DNA from: Acidiferrobacterales bacterium
Lineage (GTDB): Bacteria > Pseudomonadota > Gammaproteobacteria > Acidiferrobacterales > SZUA-150
NCBI GenBank assembly: GCA_947258385.1
Contig: CAMYII010000080.1
Coordinates: 72,292-106,295 of the forward strand
Length of the DNA: 34,004 bases
Direction: 5' to 3'
Shown here: piece after piece, positions 7,593 through 17,913 of the stretch
Layout: each line of letters starts with the position of its first letter
Numbering within the stretch: the stretch's first letter is position 1
Notes under the pieces: generated by a model
What the model saw: the letters and a program-made list of their open reading frames with translations, nothing else
Told to the model about the DNA's origin: nothing
Database searches by the model: none
Program-made: the position numbers and the translations under genes

Positions 7593-8873
7593 TTGCTGGT
7601 GCATCTGTACTTTCCCGGCGAGCAGGACGAGGATGACGTCAATGAGCTTCAGCTCCTGGCCGAGTCGGCCGGGGCGCAGGTGTGCGGGATACTGCTGGCC
7701 CGCCGGCAGCGCCCGGACGCGGCGACCTTTATCGGCAAGGGCAAGGCGGAGGAACTGCGCGCGGCGGTGGCCGACAATCAGGCCGAGCTCGTGCTGGTCA
7801 ACCATGCGCTGACGCCGGGGCAGGAACGTAATCTGGAGAAGATCATCGGCTGCCGGGTGCTGGACCGTACCGGCCTCATCCTGGATATCTTCGCCCAGCG
7901 GGCACGAAGCCACGAGGGCAAGCTGCAGGTGGAGCTGGCGCAGTTAGAGCACCTGTCCACGCGTTTGATTCGGGGGTGGACCCATCTCGAGCGGCAGAAG
8001 GGTGGTATCGGGTTGCGCGGACCTGGCGAAACCCAGCTCGAGACGGACCGGCGCCTGCTGCGCGAGCGTATCAAAAAGCTCAACAGCCGCTTGCACAAGG
8101 TACGCAACCAGCGCCGCATCCGGCGAACGTCGCGCCACAAAATCCCCATCCCCACAGTATCCCTTGTGGGCTATACCAACGCCGGCAAATCGTCGTTGTT
8201 CAATCGCTTGACCGGGTCCGAGGTCTATGCGGCCGATCAACTGTTCGCCACGCTCGATCCGACCATGCGTCGATTGGTATTGCCCGGGAACTGTTCGGTG
8301 ATTCTGGCCGATACGGTGGGCTTTATTCGCCACCTGCCACACGATCTGGTAGAGGCCTTCAAGTCGACGTTGGAGGAGGTCGAAAAGGCCGACTTGTTGG
8401 TACATGTGGTGGATGCCGCCAATCCCGAGCATCGGGACCATATGCAGCGGGTGAACGATGTGCTCGCGGAGATCCACGCGGAGTCCGTCCCGCAAATCCT
8501 GGTCTACAACAAAATCGACCTCATGGACCAGCCCGCGCGCATGGCGCGCGACATCGATGGTAATATGACGCGCGTCTGGCTGTCGGCCGCCACCGGTGAA
8601 GGGATGGATCTGCTGCTGCATGCCCTGGCCGAGCACTACCGCAGGCATCGCCGGGTCTACCGGTTGAGCCTACCGCCCGCGAGCGGACGCCTGCGCGCTT
8701 TGATATTTGAGCATTTGGAGGTATTGCACGAAGTGCCGCAGCAACACGGCGGCTGGTCGATCGATATCGCGCTCGATCCGGGCAAACTTGCCTGGCTGGA
8801 GAAGCAATCGGGCTTTCGTTCCGAATTTATCCATGAGGATACGGCTATAGTCCTTGCCCCCACGGGTTCATAA
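7593..8873 (+). CDS. hflX: Ribosome-associated GTPase HflX
   Basis: A 426-residue GTPase that binds and splits stalled 50S/70S ribosomes. The N-terminal HflX domain is followed by a helical linker with the signature GGIGLRGPGETQLETDRR. The G domain has G1 GYTNAGKS at 193-200, the DTVGFIRHLP switch and NKID. The start is problematic. The usual N-terminus has about ten residues before the ALLVH strand, and the frame upstream of TTG 7593 reads RSPQRERA as if coding. Yet no ATG, GTG or TTG exists between this codon and the preceding stop inside hfq. Only CTG 7530, overlapping the hfq end, or a rarer codon could give a longer form. TTG 7593 keeps the first strand and is listed. Confidence 0.94.
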   Translation: MLVHLYFPGEQDEDDVNELQLLAESAGAQVCGILLARRQRPDAATFIGKGKAEELRAAVADNQAELVLVNHALTPGQERNLEKIIGCRVLDRTGLILDIFAQRARSHEGKLQVELAQLEHLSTRLIRGWTHLERQKGGIGLRGPGETQLETDRRLLRERIKKLNSRLHKVRNQRRIRRTSRHKIPIPTVSLVGYTNAGKSSLFNRLTGSEVYAADQLFATLDPTMRRLVLPGNCSVILADTVGFIRHLPHDLVEAFKSTLEEVEKADLLVHVVDAANPEHRDHMQRVNDVLAEIHAESVPQILVYNKIDLMDQPARMARDIDGNMTRVWLSAATGEGMDLLLHALAEHYRRHRRVYRLSLPPASGRLRALIFEHLEVLHEVPQQHGGWSIDIALDPGKLAWLEKQSGFRSEFIHEDTAIVLAPTGS

Positions 8874-8935
8874 CCCTAAAATGCCGCTTCTGAATCACTT
8901 TCCAACAGCCTGATTAACACTTGAAGGAGTAACTC

Positions 8936-10138
8936 GTGGCGTGGAATCAACCCGGTTCCGGCGATAAAGACCCGTGGAAGCAGCCGAAAGGCGGCAACCA
9001 GGGACCGCCCGATCTCGACGACATCGTCAAGAATATCCAGAAAAAGCTCGGCGGCCTGTTTGGCGGCAAGGGCGGCAACGGCCAAGGGCATGTCGGTGGC
9101 GGCAAGGCGGGCGGGATCGGCGTGTCTCTCATCGTTGTCGTCGCCTTGGTGGGATGGTTATTGAGCGGTTTCTATGTGGTCAAGCAGGCCGAGCGCGGCG
9201 TGGTGCTGCGCTTTGGTCAGGAGTCTTATGTGACCTCCGCCGGCCTGCGTTGGCATTTGCCTTATCCCATCGAATCGGCGGAAAAGGTTGATGTCGAGAA
9301 GCGGCACCTGGTCGAAATCGGCTACCGCAGCAATCCGCGTACCGGTGGCAAGAGCAAGGTGCCGCGCGAGGCGCTGATGTTGACCGAGGACGAGAATATC
9401 ATCGATATCGAATTCGCCGTGCAGTACCAAGTCACGGACGCGGGCAAATACCTGTTTAACGTGAATAATCCGGAGGCCACTATCGTCCAAGCCACCGAAT
9501 CGGCGGTGCGTGAGATCGCCGGCAAGAGCACCATGGACTTTATCCTCACCGAGGGTCGTGACGATGTCGGCCAAAGGACAAAGACGCTGCTGCAGGCGAT
9601 CCTGGACCGTTATGAGTCCGGTATCGATATCACCAAAGTGGAAATGCAGGAGGCGCAGCCGCCCGAGCAAGTCAAGGCCGCGTTTGACGATGCGGTGAAG
9701 GCGCGGGAAGACGAGGAACGCTTCAAGAACGAGGCCGAGGCCTATGCCAATGACATTATCCCGCGCGCCCGAGGCAAGGCCGCGCGCATGCTGCAGGAGG
9801 CCGAGGGCTACAAGGCCAGCAAGATCGCCCGCGCCGACGGCGATGCCAGACGCTTTGCCCTGATTGAGCAGCAATACGCCAAGGCCCCCCGGGTCACGCG
9901 CGAACGGTTGTATCTGGAGGCCATGGAGCAGGTGTACTCCAGCACCACCAAGGTCTTCATCGATCAGAAGGCGGGCAATAACTTGTTGTATCTGCCGCTC
10001 GACAAACTGGTGCCGCGAGCACGGGACGACGATAGCGATGCCGATGCGCGGGCGGCAGGTCAGGCCAGCGACAGCGCACCACAGCCCTCGCGTCGCCAGG
10101 ACTCGCGCAAAGATCTGCGCTCACGGAGGACCCCATAA
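8936..10138 (+). CDS. hflK: HflK, SPFH/band 7 membrane protein
   Basis: A 400-residue protein that with HflC forms the large periplasm-exposed cage around FtsH and restrains its proteolysis. The N-terminus is Gly/Pro-rich and cytosolic (residues 1-60). One membrane segment spans about 61-82, and the SPFH domain begins at QAERGVVLRFGQ. A charged coiled-coil follows (EDEERFKNEAEAYANDIIPRA...), then a polar tail. The start is GTG 8936 with AAGGAG six bases upstream. The stop TAA (10136-10138) overlaps the hflC ATG by one base, so the subunits are translationally coupled. Confidence 0.96.
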   Translation: MAWNQPGSGDKDPWKQPKGGNQGPPDLDDIVKNIQKKLGGLFGGKGGNGQGHVGGGKAGGIGVSLIVVVALVGWLLSGFYVVKQAERGVVLRFGQESYVTSAGLRWHLPYPIESAEKVDVEKRHLVEIGYRSNPRTGGKSKVPREALMLTEDENIIDIEFAVQYQVTDAGKYLFNVNNPEATIVQATESAVREIAGKSTMDFILTEGRDDVGQRTKTLLQAILDRYESGIDITKVEMQEAQPPEQVKAAFDDAVKAREDEERFKNEAEAYANDIIPRARGKAARMLQEAEGYKASKIARADGDARRFALIEQQYAKAPRVTRERLYLEAMEQVYSSTTKVFIDQKAGNNLLYLPLDKLVPRARDDDSDADARAAGQASDSAPQPSRRQDSRKDLRSRRTP

Positions 10139-11001
10139 TGACTCAGTTCAAGTTGGTGGTTCTGGTCGCCGTCGTGGCGTTGGTACTGGTCGGGCTCAAC
10201 TCGGTGTTCTATACCGTGGATGAGCGCGAGAAGGCCATTGTCATCCAGTTCGGCCAGGTGATACGTGATGACGACGAGGCGGGGCTGCATTTCAAGCTGC
10301 CGCTGGTCCAGGATGTGCGTTATTTCGATTCGCGCATTCTGACCCTGGATGCCGAGCCGCAGCGCTACCTCACCAAGGAAAAGAAATCCGTGGTGGTGGA
10401 TTCGTTCGTCAAGTGGCGCATCTTGGATACGCTGACCTATTATCTGCGTGTGCAAGGCGACGAGGTGAGGGCGCGGGCACGCCTGCAAACCCTGGTCAAC
10501 AGCGGCCTGCGCGATGAGTTCGGCAAGCGCACGCTGCATGAGGTGGTCTCCGGGGATCGCGCGAAGATCATGGAGATCCTGGCCGTGAATACCGATAAGT
10601 CAGCGCGCGAATTCGGGATCACGGTCGTTGACGTGCGCCTGCAGCGTGTGGACCTGCCGGCGGAGGTGAGCCAGTCGGTGTACCAGCGCATGGAGGCCGA
10701 ACGCACCCGGATCGCCAAGGAACTGCGCGCCCAGGGCGCCGAGGTGGCGGAAAAGATCGAAGCCGAGGCCGAGCGTAAGCGGGATATCATGGTGGCCGAG
10801 GCCTATCGCGATGCGGAACGCACCCGCGGTGAAGGCGATGCCAAGGCCGCAAGCACGTATGCCCGGGCATTCAAGCGGAATCCGGAGTTCTATTCGCTGT
10901 ATCGCAGTCTCAACGCGTACCAGGAGAGCTTTAACAAGAAAGAAGACATCATGATCGTGGATCCGAGCTCCGAATTCTTCAAGTATCTCAAGCAGAAATA
11001 G
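10138..11001 (+). CDS. hflC: HflC, SPFH/band 7 membrane protein
   Basis: A 287-residue partner of HflK in the FtsH-regulating complex. The N-terminal membrane anchor is at about residues 5-22. The SPFH domain then starts with VFYTVDEREKAIVIQFGQ, and the coiled-coil carries RIAKELRAQGAEVAEKIEAEAERKRD. The C-terminus ends in a short segment SSEFFKYLKQK. The ATG overlaps the hflK stop and has CGGAGGA upstream. Length is normal for HflC (about 290-330). Confidence 0.96.
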   Translation: MTQFKLVVLVAVVALVLVGLNSVFYTVDEREKAIVIQFGQVIRDDDEAGLHFKLPLVQDVRYFDSRILTLDAEPQRYLTKEKKSVVVDSFVKWRILDTLTYYLRVQGDEVRARARLQTLVNSGLRDEFGKRTLHEVVSGDRAKIMEILAVNTDKSAREFGITVVDVRLQRVDLPAEVSQSVYQRMEAERTRIAKELRAQGAEVAEKIEAEAERKRDIMVAEAYRDAERTRGEGDAKAASTYARAFKRNPEFYSLYRSLNAYQESFNKKEDIMIVDPSSEFFKYLKQK

Positions 11002-11026
11002 AGAAACGTCCGTTCAAGCCGTTGCG

Positions 11027-11215
11027 ATGATGTGGCAAGATCTGCTCATAGCGCTGGCGCTGGTGCTGGTGATTGAAGGCGTATTTCCGTTTATTAACCC
11101 GCAGGGTATGAAAAGGGCGCTGCTGGTTATCGCCCAACTCAGCGACCCGCAGCTGCGCTTCGCCGGCATCACCAGCATGTTGCTGGGCCTGGGCTTGCTC
11201 TATATCATCCACTGA
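11027..11215 (+). CDS. DUF2065 small membrane protein (YjeT-like)
   Basis: A 62-residue inner-membrane protein with two hydrophobic helices (residues 5-22 and 44-61) joined by the conserved short loop containing FINPQGMKRAL. This is the DUF2065 family (E. coli YjeT), which habitually lies just after hflC and before purA; the function is unknown. Two adjacent ATG codons (11027, 11030) could start it; no strong ribosome binding site is visible. Its position 25 bases after hflC supports cotranscription. Confidence 0.88.
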   Translation: MMWQDLLIALALVLVIEGVFPFINPQGMKRALLVIAQLSDPQLRFAGITSMLLGLGLLYIIH

Positions 11216-11261
11216 AGGCGCGGCTGCTGCTCAACCTCACCCCCAGACTGTAGCGAGACAA

Positions 11262-12443
11262 ATGTCCGGAAAAGATCGCTGGTTATTGCCCGAAGGCATT
11301 GAGGAGGTGCTGCCCGCCGATGCCTGGCGCCAGGAGCGGATGCGGCGCCGGGTGCTGGACCTTTTCCGACGCTGGGGTTATGAACTGGTGCGCCCACCGA
11401 TGATCGAGTACCTCGATTCCCTGCTGACCGGTCTGGGTCAGGATCTGGACCTGCAGACCTTCAAGATTACCGACCAACTGTCGGGCCGCATGATGGGGAT
11501 CAGGCCCGATATGACCCCGCAGGCCGCGCGCATCGATGCCCATTACCTCAAGCGCGAAGGGCCGGCGCGCCTGTGTTACCTGGCACCGGTGCTGCGCACG
11601 CGGCCCGACGAATTTGCCGGCTCGCGTGAGCCGCTGCAGCTGGGGGCCGAGCTCTTCGGTCACAGCGGCCCGGAGAGCGACGTCGAGATCCTGAGCCTGA
11701 TGGTTACGACCCTCGACATCCTTGGCCTGGAGACACTGCATATCGATCTCGGGCACGTCGGCGTGTTTCGCGGCCTGGCCGCCGAGGCCGGGCTGGACGT
11801 GGCGCAGGAGGCCGAGTTGTTCAGCGCCCTGCAGCGCAAGGCCCGCAGCGATATCGAGATCCTGCTGCAGGCGTGGCAGGTGGGGACGGTGCAAAAGGCC
11901 CGGTTGCTGGCGCTGGTGGAGCTCAATGGCGATGAAGCGGTGTTGCCGCAGGCCGAGGCGTTATTTGCCGAGGCCTCGGAGCCGGTACGCAAGGCGCTGG
12001 CGGACCTGCGCGCCGTGTTCGAGTTGGCGCGCCGGCAGCGACCCGGGCTGTCGCTGAATTTCGATTTGGCGGAGCTGAGCGGTTACGGCTACCACACCGG
12101 CGTGGCGTTCTCCGCATTTGTTCCCGGACATGGCCGCGCGGTGGCCAAAGGCGGGCGTTATGACGGCATCGGCAAGGCCTTTGGACGCGACCGGGCCGCC
12201 ACCGGCTTCAGCTCCGATCTGCGGCAACTGCTCGGCCTGCTGCCGGCGGCACCGGAGCCGGCGACGGGTATCTTGGCCCCCTACGACGACGATCCGGGGT
12301 TGTTGGCCGAGATTCAACATTTGCGTGAGAGCGGCGAGCGCGTGGTGGTGCGCCTGCCGGGGGTGTCGGTGTCGGCCGCCGACCTGGGGTGCGATCGCGA
12401 GCTGGTCCGGCGGGACGGCGCGTGGATCGTCAACAAAGTCTGA
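11262..12443 (+). CDS. hisZ: ATP phosphoribosyltransferase regulatory subunit HisZ
   Basis: A 393-residue histidyl-tRNA-synthetase-like protein that lacks tRNA charging. It acts as the regulatory subunit of short-form HisG in the first step of histidine synthesis. It begins with WLLPEGIEEVLPADAWRQE, the usual HisZ opening. The HisRS-like blocks are present but degenerate: GIRPDMTPQAARI, ELFGHSGPESDVEIL and GYGYHTGVAFSAF. The C-terminal anticodon-binding domain of true HisRS is missing, as expected at this length. It lies 17 bases before purA in the arrangement common to gammaproteobacteria outside the Enterobacterales. It implies a short-form hisG elsewhere. Confidence 0.93.
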   Translation: MSGKDRWLLPEGIEEVLPADAWRQERMRRRVLDLFRRWGYELVRPPMIEYLDSLLTGLGQDLDLQTFKITDQLSGRMMGIRPDMTPQAARIDAHYLKREGPARLCYLAPVLRTRPDEFAGSREPLQLGAELFGHSGPESDVEILSLMVTTLDILGLETLHIDLGHVGVFRGLAAEAGLDVAQEAELFSALQRKARSDIEILLQAWQVGTVQKARLLALVELNGDEAVLPQAEALFAEASEPVRKALADLRAVFELARRQRPGLSLNFDLAELSGYGYHTGVAFSAFVPGHGRAVAKGGRYDGIGKAFGRDRAATGFSSDLRQLLGLLPAAPEPATGILAPYDDDPGLLAEIQHLRESGERVVVRLPGVSVSAADLGCDRELVRRDGAWIVNKV

Positions 12444-12448
12444 AATAA

Positions 12449-13756
<1,308 letters not shown>

Positions 13757-13819
13757 GGCGCGCGCGAAGCCAAAGGTGGCGACGCTGCGCGGGAGAGAGC
13801 AATGAAACTAAGGAAAAAA

Positions 13820-13906
13820 TGGTACCGAGGAGAGGACTTGAACCTCCACGGGGTTACCCCCACTAGCACCTGAAGCTAGCGCGTCTACCAATTCCGCCAC
13901 CTCGGC
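13820..13906 (-). tRNA. tRNA-Leu, anticodon CAG
   Basis: On the minus strand an 87-nucleotide class II tRNA folds from G at 13906 to an encoded CCA ending at 13820. The acceptor stem GCCGAGG pairs with CCTCGGT (G-U at the first pair, as in other bacterial leucine tRNAs). The D-arm has GGAATTGGTAGAC. The anticodon stem CTAGC/GCTAG closes the loop TTCAGGT, which places CAG at 34-36. There is a long variable arm (GTGGGGGTAACCCCGT) and a TTCAAGT T-loop. It reads CUG leucine codons, abundant in this GC-rich genome. A tRNA-Leu between purA and rnr is common in related bacteria. Confidence 0.97.
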
Positions 13907-13975
13907 AATGGCTGTCCGGCCCCGTTTTTTGGAGTCGACCAGACAGGCCGCGCACTGTACCGAGAGAGAAAATCG

Positions 13976-16393
13976 ATGTCAACGCAAAAGCCCGCTACAC
14001 GTTTCAAAGACCCCATGGCCGTGCGTGAGGCCGAAAAATATGAACACCCGGTGCCAAGCCGTGAAGCCGTGCTGGCCTGCCTGGCGGAGGCCGGGGAACC
14101 GCTGTCTTTCCAGCACCTGACAGCCCTGCTGGGCGTGGAGGGCGAGCGGGATCTGGACGCCTTTGGGCGTCGACTGCGGGCCATGGAACGTGGCGGTCAG
14201 CTGCTGAAAAACCGCCGCGGCCGTTATGGCCTGATCGACAAGATGGACATGGTCCACGGCACCGTCAGCGGCCACGCCGATGGTTTTGGTTTCCTGATCC
14301 CGGACCCCGACGAGGGCGGCGAGGATCTGTTCCTGTCGCCCAAGGAGATGCGCAAGGTCTTGCACGGTGACCGCGTGGTCGGCCGTGTGACCGGTGTCGA
14401 CGCCCGCGGCCGGCGCGAGGGCGCCATTATCGAGGTGCTGGAGCACCGCCACAGCAGTGTTGTCGGCCGCTATAGCAGTGAAAACGGCATGGGCTTCATC
14501 GAGCCCGATGATAAACGCGTCAGCCAGGATATTCTGATTCCGCCCGGCGCGGTGGGCGATGCCCGCCACGGGCAGATGGTGGTAGCGGCCATCACCCAGC
14601 AGCCCACCGCACGACAGCGGGCGCTGGGGCGGATCGTCGAGGTGCTCGGTGATCACATGGCGCCGGGCATGGAGATCGAGGTCATCATGCGCCGCTACGA
14701 GCTGCCGCAGCACTGGCCGGCGGATGTCTTGGAAGAGGGCAGCGCCTTGGGGGCGAACGTCCCCGAGGCCGCCATCAAGGAGCAGGGACGCCATGATCTG
14801 CGCCGGCTGCCGCTGGTAACCATCGACGGTGCCGACGCCAAGGATTTTGACGACGCCGTGTACTGCGAGCGCCGCGGCAAGGGTTGGCGCTTGTTTGTCG
14901 CCATCGCCGACGTCTCACACTATGTCACGCCGGACAGCGCCCTGGACCGGGAGGCCTATCATCGCGGCACGTCGGTGTATTTCCCGGGCCGCGTCATCCC
15001 CATGTTGCCGGAGGCGCTGTCCAACGGCCTGTGCTCGCTGATGCCGGATGTGGACCGCTTGTGCATGGTCTGTGAGATGGACATCAGCGCCCGCGGTCAG
15101 ATCCAGGCCTACCGGTTCCACAAGGGCGTCATGCGCTCGCAGGCGCGCCTGACCTACTCGCAGGTCGCCGCCATGCTGGTGGACAAGGACGCCGTCCTGT
15201 GCAAGCGCTACCATACGCTGCTTCCGCACCTGGAAGAGCTGTATCGGCTCTACAAGATGCTGCACAAGGTGCGGCTGGCGCGCGGCTCGGTCGATTTCGA
15301 TCTGCCGGAAACACGCATCGTCTTCGACACGCACAAAAAGATCGAGCGCATCGTGCCGGTGGAACGCAATGACGCCCATCGGCTGATCGAGGAATGCATG
15401 CTGGCGGCCAATATCTGTGCCGCCGAATTCCTTAATAAGCACAAGGTGCCGGCGCCCTACCGGATACACGCCGGGCCCTCGGAGGACAAGCTGCGGAATT
15501 TGCGCGAGTTTCTGTTCGAGCTCGGTCTGAAGTTGGGCGGCGGCGGCGCGCCCAGCGCCAAGGACTATTCCAAGGTGTTGCAGGGGATCGCCGGCCGCGC
15601 GGAGGCGCGGCTGGTACAGACCGTGATGCTGCGCAGCTTGAGCCAGGCGGTCTACAGCCCGGACAACATCGGTCATTTCGCACTGGCCTTTCCCCGCTAC
15701 ACCCACTTTACCTCTCCCATACGGCGCTATCCCGACCTGATGGTGCATCGTTCCATCAAGGCCATCGTGGAAGGCAAGGGCGGCCGCGGCTCGCTGGTCA
15801 AGCGTGCGCTCAAGGGCATGCTGGGTAGATCGCTGGCGGCGGATGCCTTCGGTGAGGTCAAGATCAAGGCCGAGCACTGTTCGATGACCAGCCGCCGTGC
15901 CGATGAGGCGAGCTGGGACGTCATAAAATGGCTCAAGACCGAGTATATGATGGAGCGGATAGGCGAGGAGTTTGAGGGGCTGATCAGCGGCGTGACCAAC
16001 TTTGGCGTCTTCGTCGAGCTCAAAGAGGTCTTTGTCGAGGGTCTGGTGCATATCACCGCGCTCGGCAATGACTATTATCACTTCGATCCGGTGCATCACC
16101 GTCTGACCGGTGAACGCACGCGGCAGACGTTTCGCCTGGCGGACGAGGTCAGTGTCCGAGTGGCCCGGGTGGACCTGGACGAGGCGCGCATCGATTTCGA
16201 TCTCACCGGCCGCAAGGAACGGCCAAGGCGAAACGTCGCCGCGGGAAAGAAGGACAGAAGCAAGAAAAGCACGGCCAAGGCGCGGGCCGCACGCACCGAA
16301 AAGCCGCCGCGCAAGGTCAGACGCGGCAAGACCGCGGCCAAGAAGGCCAAGGCGCAGGGCAAGAAGTCCGGCAGAAAGCGGACCAGACGTTGA
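13976..16393 (+). CDS. rnr: Ribonuclease R
   Basis: An 805-residue processive 3'-5' exoribonuclease of the RNase II/RNB family, acting on structured RNA, rRNA fragments and tmRNA-tagged messages. Order of domains: an N-terminal helix-turn-helix-like region (about 25-90), cold-shock domains (about 95-260), then the RNB core. The magnesium-binding aspartates appear in TIDGADAKDFDDAVY at D284, D290, D292 and D293. The C-terminal S1 domain is at about 645-730 (FEGLISGVTNFGVFVELK). The last 70 residues are a Lys/Arg/Ala-rich tail, as in other RNase R proteins. It overlaps nothing and starts 69 bases beyond the tRNA. Confidence 0.97.
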   Translation: MSTQKPATRFKDPMAVREAEKYEHPVPSREAVLACLAEAGEPLSFQHLTALLGVEGERDLDAFGRRLRAMERGGQLLKNRRGRYGLIDKMDMVHGTVSGHADGFGFLIPDPDEGGEDLFLSPKEMRKVLHGDRVVGRVTGVDARGRREGAIIEVLEHRHSSVVGRYSSENGMGFIEPDDKRVSQDILIPPGAVGDARHGQMVVAAITQQPTARQRALGRIVEVLGDHMAPGMEIEVIMRRYELPQHWPADVLEEGSALGANVPEAAIKEQGRHDLRRLPLVTIDGADAKDFDDAVYCERRGKGWRLFVAIADVSHYVTPDSALDREAYHRGTSVYFPGRVIPMLPEALSNGLCSLMPDVDRLCMVCEMDISARGQIQAYRFHKGVMRSQARLTYSQVAAMLVDKDAVLCKRYHTLLPHLEELYRLYKMLHKVRLARGSVDFDLPETRIVFDTHKKIERIVPVERNDAHRLIEECMLAANICAAEFLNKHKVPAPYRIHAGPSEDKLRNLREFLFELGLKLGGGGAPSAKDYSKVLQGIAGRAEARLVQTVMLRSLSQAVYSPDNIGHFALAFPRYTHFTSPIRRYPDLMVHRSIKAIVEGKGGRGSLVKRALKGMLGRSLAADAFGEVKIKAEHCSMTSRRADEASWDVIKWLKTEYMMERIGEEFEGLISGVTNFGVFVELKEVFVEGLVHITALGNDYYHFDPVHHRLTGERTRQTFRLADEVSVRVARVDLDEARIDFDLTGRKERPRRNVAAGKKDRSKKSTAKARAARTEKPPRKVRRGKTAAKKAKAQGKKSGRKRTRR

Positions 16394-16487
16394 GCGACTG
16401 GGCGTTGTTACGTAACGCTGGCGATCATGCGGCAGCGCAAACGCCGCGGCCTGTCTGAGCTTTCGCCGCAAGCGCTGTCCATCGCTC

Positions 16488-17234
16488 GTGGCTGAGGAGC
16501 TCATCTACGGATTCCATGCGGTGCTGGCGGCGTTGGAAGCGCGTGGCGATGCCGTCGCCGTCATCTGGTTGGATCGCGAGCGCCACGACAAACGTGTGCA
16601 GGCGGTGGTCAGTGCCGCGCGCGCGGCACACATCAAAGTGCAGCAGGTGCCGCGGGTCAGACTCGATCAGCTCGCCGGCAGGGACGTGCACCACCAGGGC
16701 GTCGTGGCGCGGGTGCAAGGCGTGCGGTTTCGCCATGAAAAAGACCTGGCCGGTTTCCTCGATGCCCTGGCCGCGCCCCCTTTCCTGCTCGTGCTCGACG
16801 GCGTGCAGGACCCGCACAACCTGGGCGCCTGCCTGCGAAGCGCCGAGGCCGCCGGCGTGCACGCGGTGGTCCTGCCGAAAGACCGCGCCGCTCCCATCAC
16901 CGCCGTTGTACGCAAGGCCGCGAGCGGCGCGGCCGAGCGTCTGCCGATCTTCCAGGTCACCAACCTGGCAAGAGTGCTGGCGGGCATGAAACAGCGGGGC
17001 GTCTGGGTGTTCGGCGCCGCCGGGGACGCCGAGGCGGAGCTTTATGGCGTCAATCTGACCGGTCCGCTCGCCTTGGTCCTGGGCGGGGAAGGCAGGGGGC
17101 TGCGTCGTTTGACCAGAGAGCAGTGTGACGTGTTGGCAAGGATTCCGATGGCTGGCAGGGCGGAGAGCCTCAATGTGTCGGTGGCGGCAGGAGTCGTGCT
17201 GTTCGAGGCCGTGAGACAGCGCTCCGGTTCCTAG
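16488..17234 (+). CDS. rlmB: 23S rRNA (guanosine-2251-2'-O)-methyltransferase RlmB
   Basis: A 248-residue SpoU-family SAM-dependent methyltransferase that modifies G2251 in the peptidyl-transferase P-loop. The N-terminal substrate-binding domain (YGFHAVLAALE) is followed by the trefoil-knotted catalytic domain. SpoU motif I is LDGVQDPHNLGACLRSAEAAG, motif II LVLGGEGRGL and motif III IPMAGRAESLNVSVAAGVVLFE. The start is GTG 16488; no clear Shine-Dalgarno is visible and the gap to rnr is 94 bases. This gene is the last of the conserved rnr-rlmB pair; in many relatives rpsF would follow, but here 13 kb of other genes intervene. Confidence 0.95.
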   Translation: MAEELIYGFHAVLAALEARGDAVAVIWLDRERHDKRVQAVVSAARAAHIKVQQVPRVRLDQLAGRDVHHQGVVARVQGVRFRHEKDLAGFLDALAAPPFLLVLDGVQDPHNLGACLRSAEAAGVHAVVLPKDRAAPITAVVRKAASGAAERLPIFQVTNLARVLAGMKQRGVWVFGAAGDAEAELYGVNLTGPLALVLGGEGRGLRRLTREQCDVLARIPMAGRAESLNVSVAAGVVLFEAVRQRSGS

Positions 17235-17290
17235 GTGGGCGGCGGCAATGTGACGCGCTATCGGTGACGGAAAAGGAACGGAAACAGCAA

Positions 17291-17803
17291 ATGACCATGA
17301 CGTTTTGCCCACTATGCGGCAATGATCTAGTCGTGGCCGAGCGCAACGGGGCGCCTCGCCTGGTTTGCGCCGCGCCAGGCTGCGCTTATGTGTTCTGGGA
17401 TAATCCCGCTCCGGTTGTTGCGGCCGTCGTGGAGCTCGACGATGCCATCATCCTCGTTCGGAACAAAAGTTGGCCTGAAAAATACTATGGGCTTGTTACC
17501 GGGTATTTGGAAAAGGGCGAAACGCCGGAGGCCGGCGTACTGCGTGAAGTAAAAGAAGAGCTGGGTTTGGAAGGCACCATTGCAGGGTTTATCGGCTATT
17601 ATTCTTTTTTTGAGATGAACCAATTGATTCTGGCTTTTCACGTGCTGGTACAAGGAACCCTGACACTTGGTGAAGAACTCGCCGATGTGATTTCCGTCGC
17701 TCCGGACAAACTCCGCCCGTGGGACTTCGGGACGGGGTTGGCCGTACGGGACTGGTTACAGAGCAGGAAGATCATGGAAATAAACAAAAACCCAGGCGAA
17801 TAA
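17291..17803 (+). CDS. Nudix hydrolase with N-terminal zinc ribbon
   Basis: A 170-residue (from ATG 17291) pyrophosphohydrolase. A four-Cys zinc ribbon (C6, C9, C26, C31) precedes the Nudix fold. The Nudix box is complete at residues 71-93 (GX5EX7REVKEELGL), so metal-dependent catalysis should be intact. The zinc ribbon recalls NADH pyrophosphatase NudC, but the SQPWPFPxS motif that marks NudC is absent, so the substrate is open. An in-frame GTG at 17264 would add nine residues but lacks a ribosome binding site. AAGGA lies about 13 bases before ATG 17291, and ATG 17297 is another option. It is the first gene after the conserved rlmB block. Confidence 0.85.
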   Translation: MTMTFCPLCGNDLVVAERNGAPRLVCAAPGCAYVFWDNPAPVVAAVVELDDAIILVRNKSWPEKYYGLVTGYLEKGETPEAGVLREVKEELGLEGTIAGFIGYYSFFEMNQLILAFHVLVQGTLTLGEELADVISVAPDKLRPWDFGTGLAVRDWLQSRKIMEINKNPGE

Positions 17804-17852
17804 TGCAAGCTGCTGATCAAGCCTGTACCGTGATGCTGAATTCAGGATCGGT

Positions 17853-17858
17853 TATAAT
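17853..17858 (+). promoter_or_regulatory. Candidate -10 upstream of the signal peptidase gene
   Basis: A consensus TATAAT stands 56 bases before ATG 17914. No good -35 is visible at 16-18 bases; the best nearby is weak. It sits in the 110-base gap after the Nudix gene. Confidence 0.4.
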
Positions 17859-17913
17859 GTGTTATGCATAGCCTGGCTATATGGCTATATTGGAGCAAGA
17901 GAGGGTTGTCGTA

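Noticed and set aside
14915-16504. 529-residue open frame on the minus strand
   Set aside because: It is the antisense of rnr, created by high third-position GC. It has no family features or ribosome binding site.
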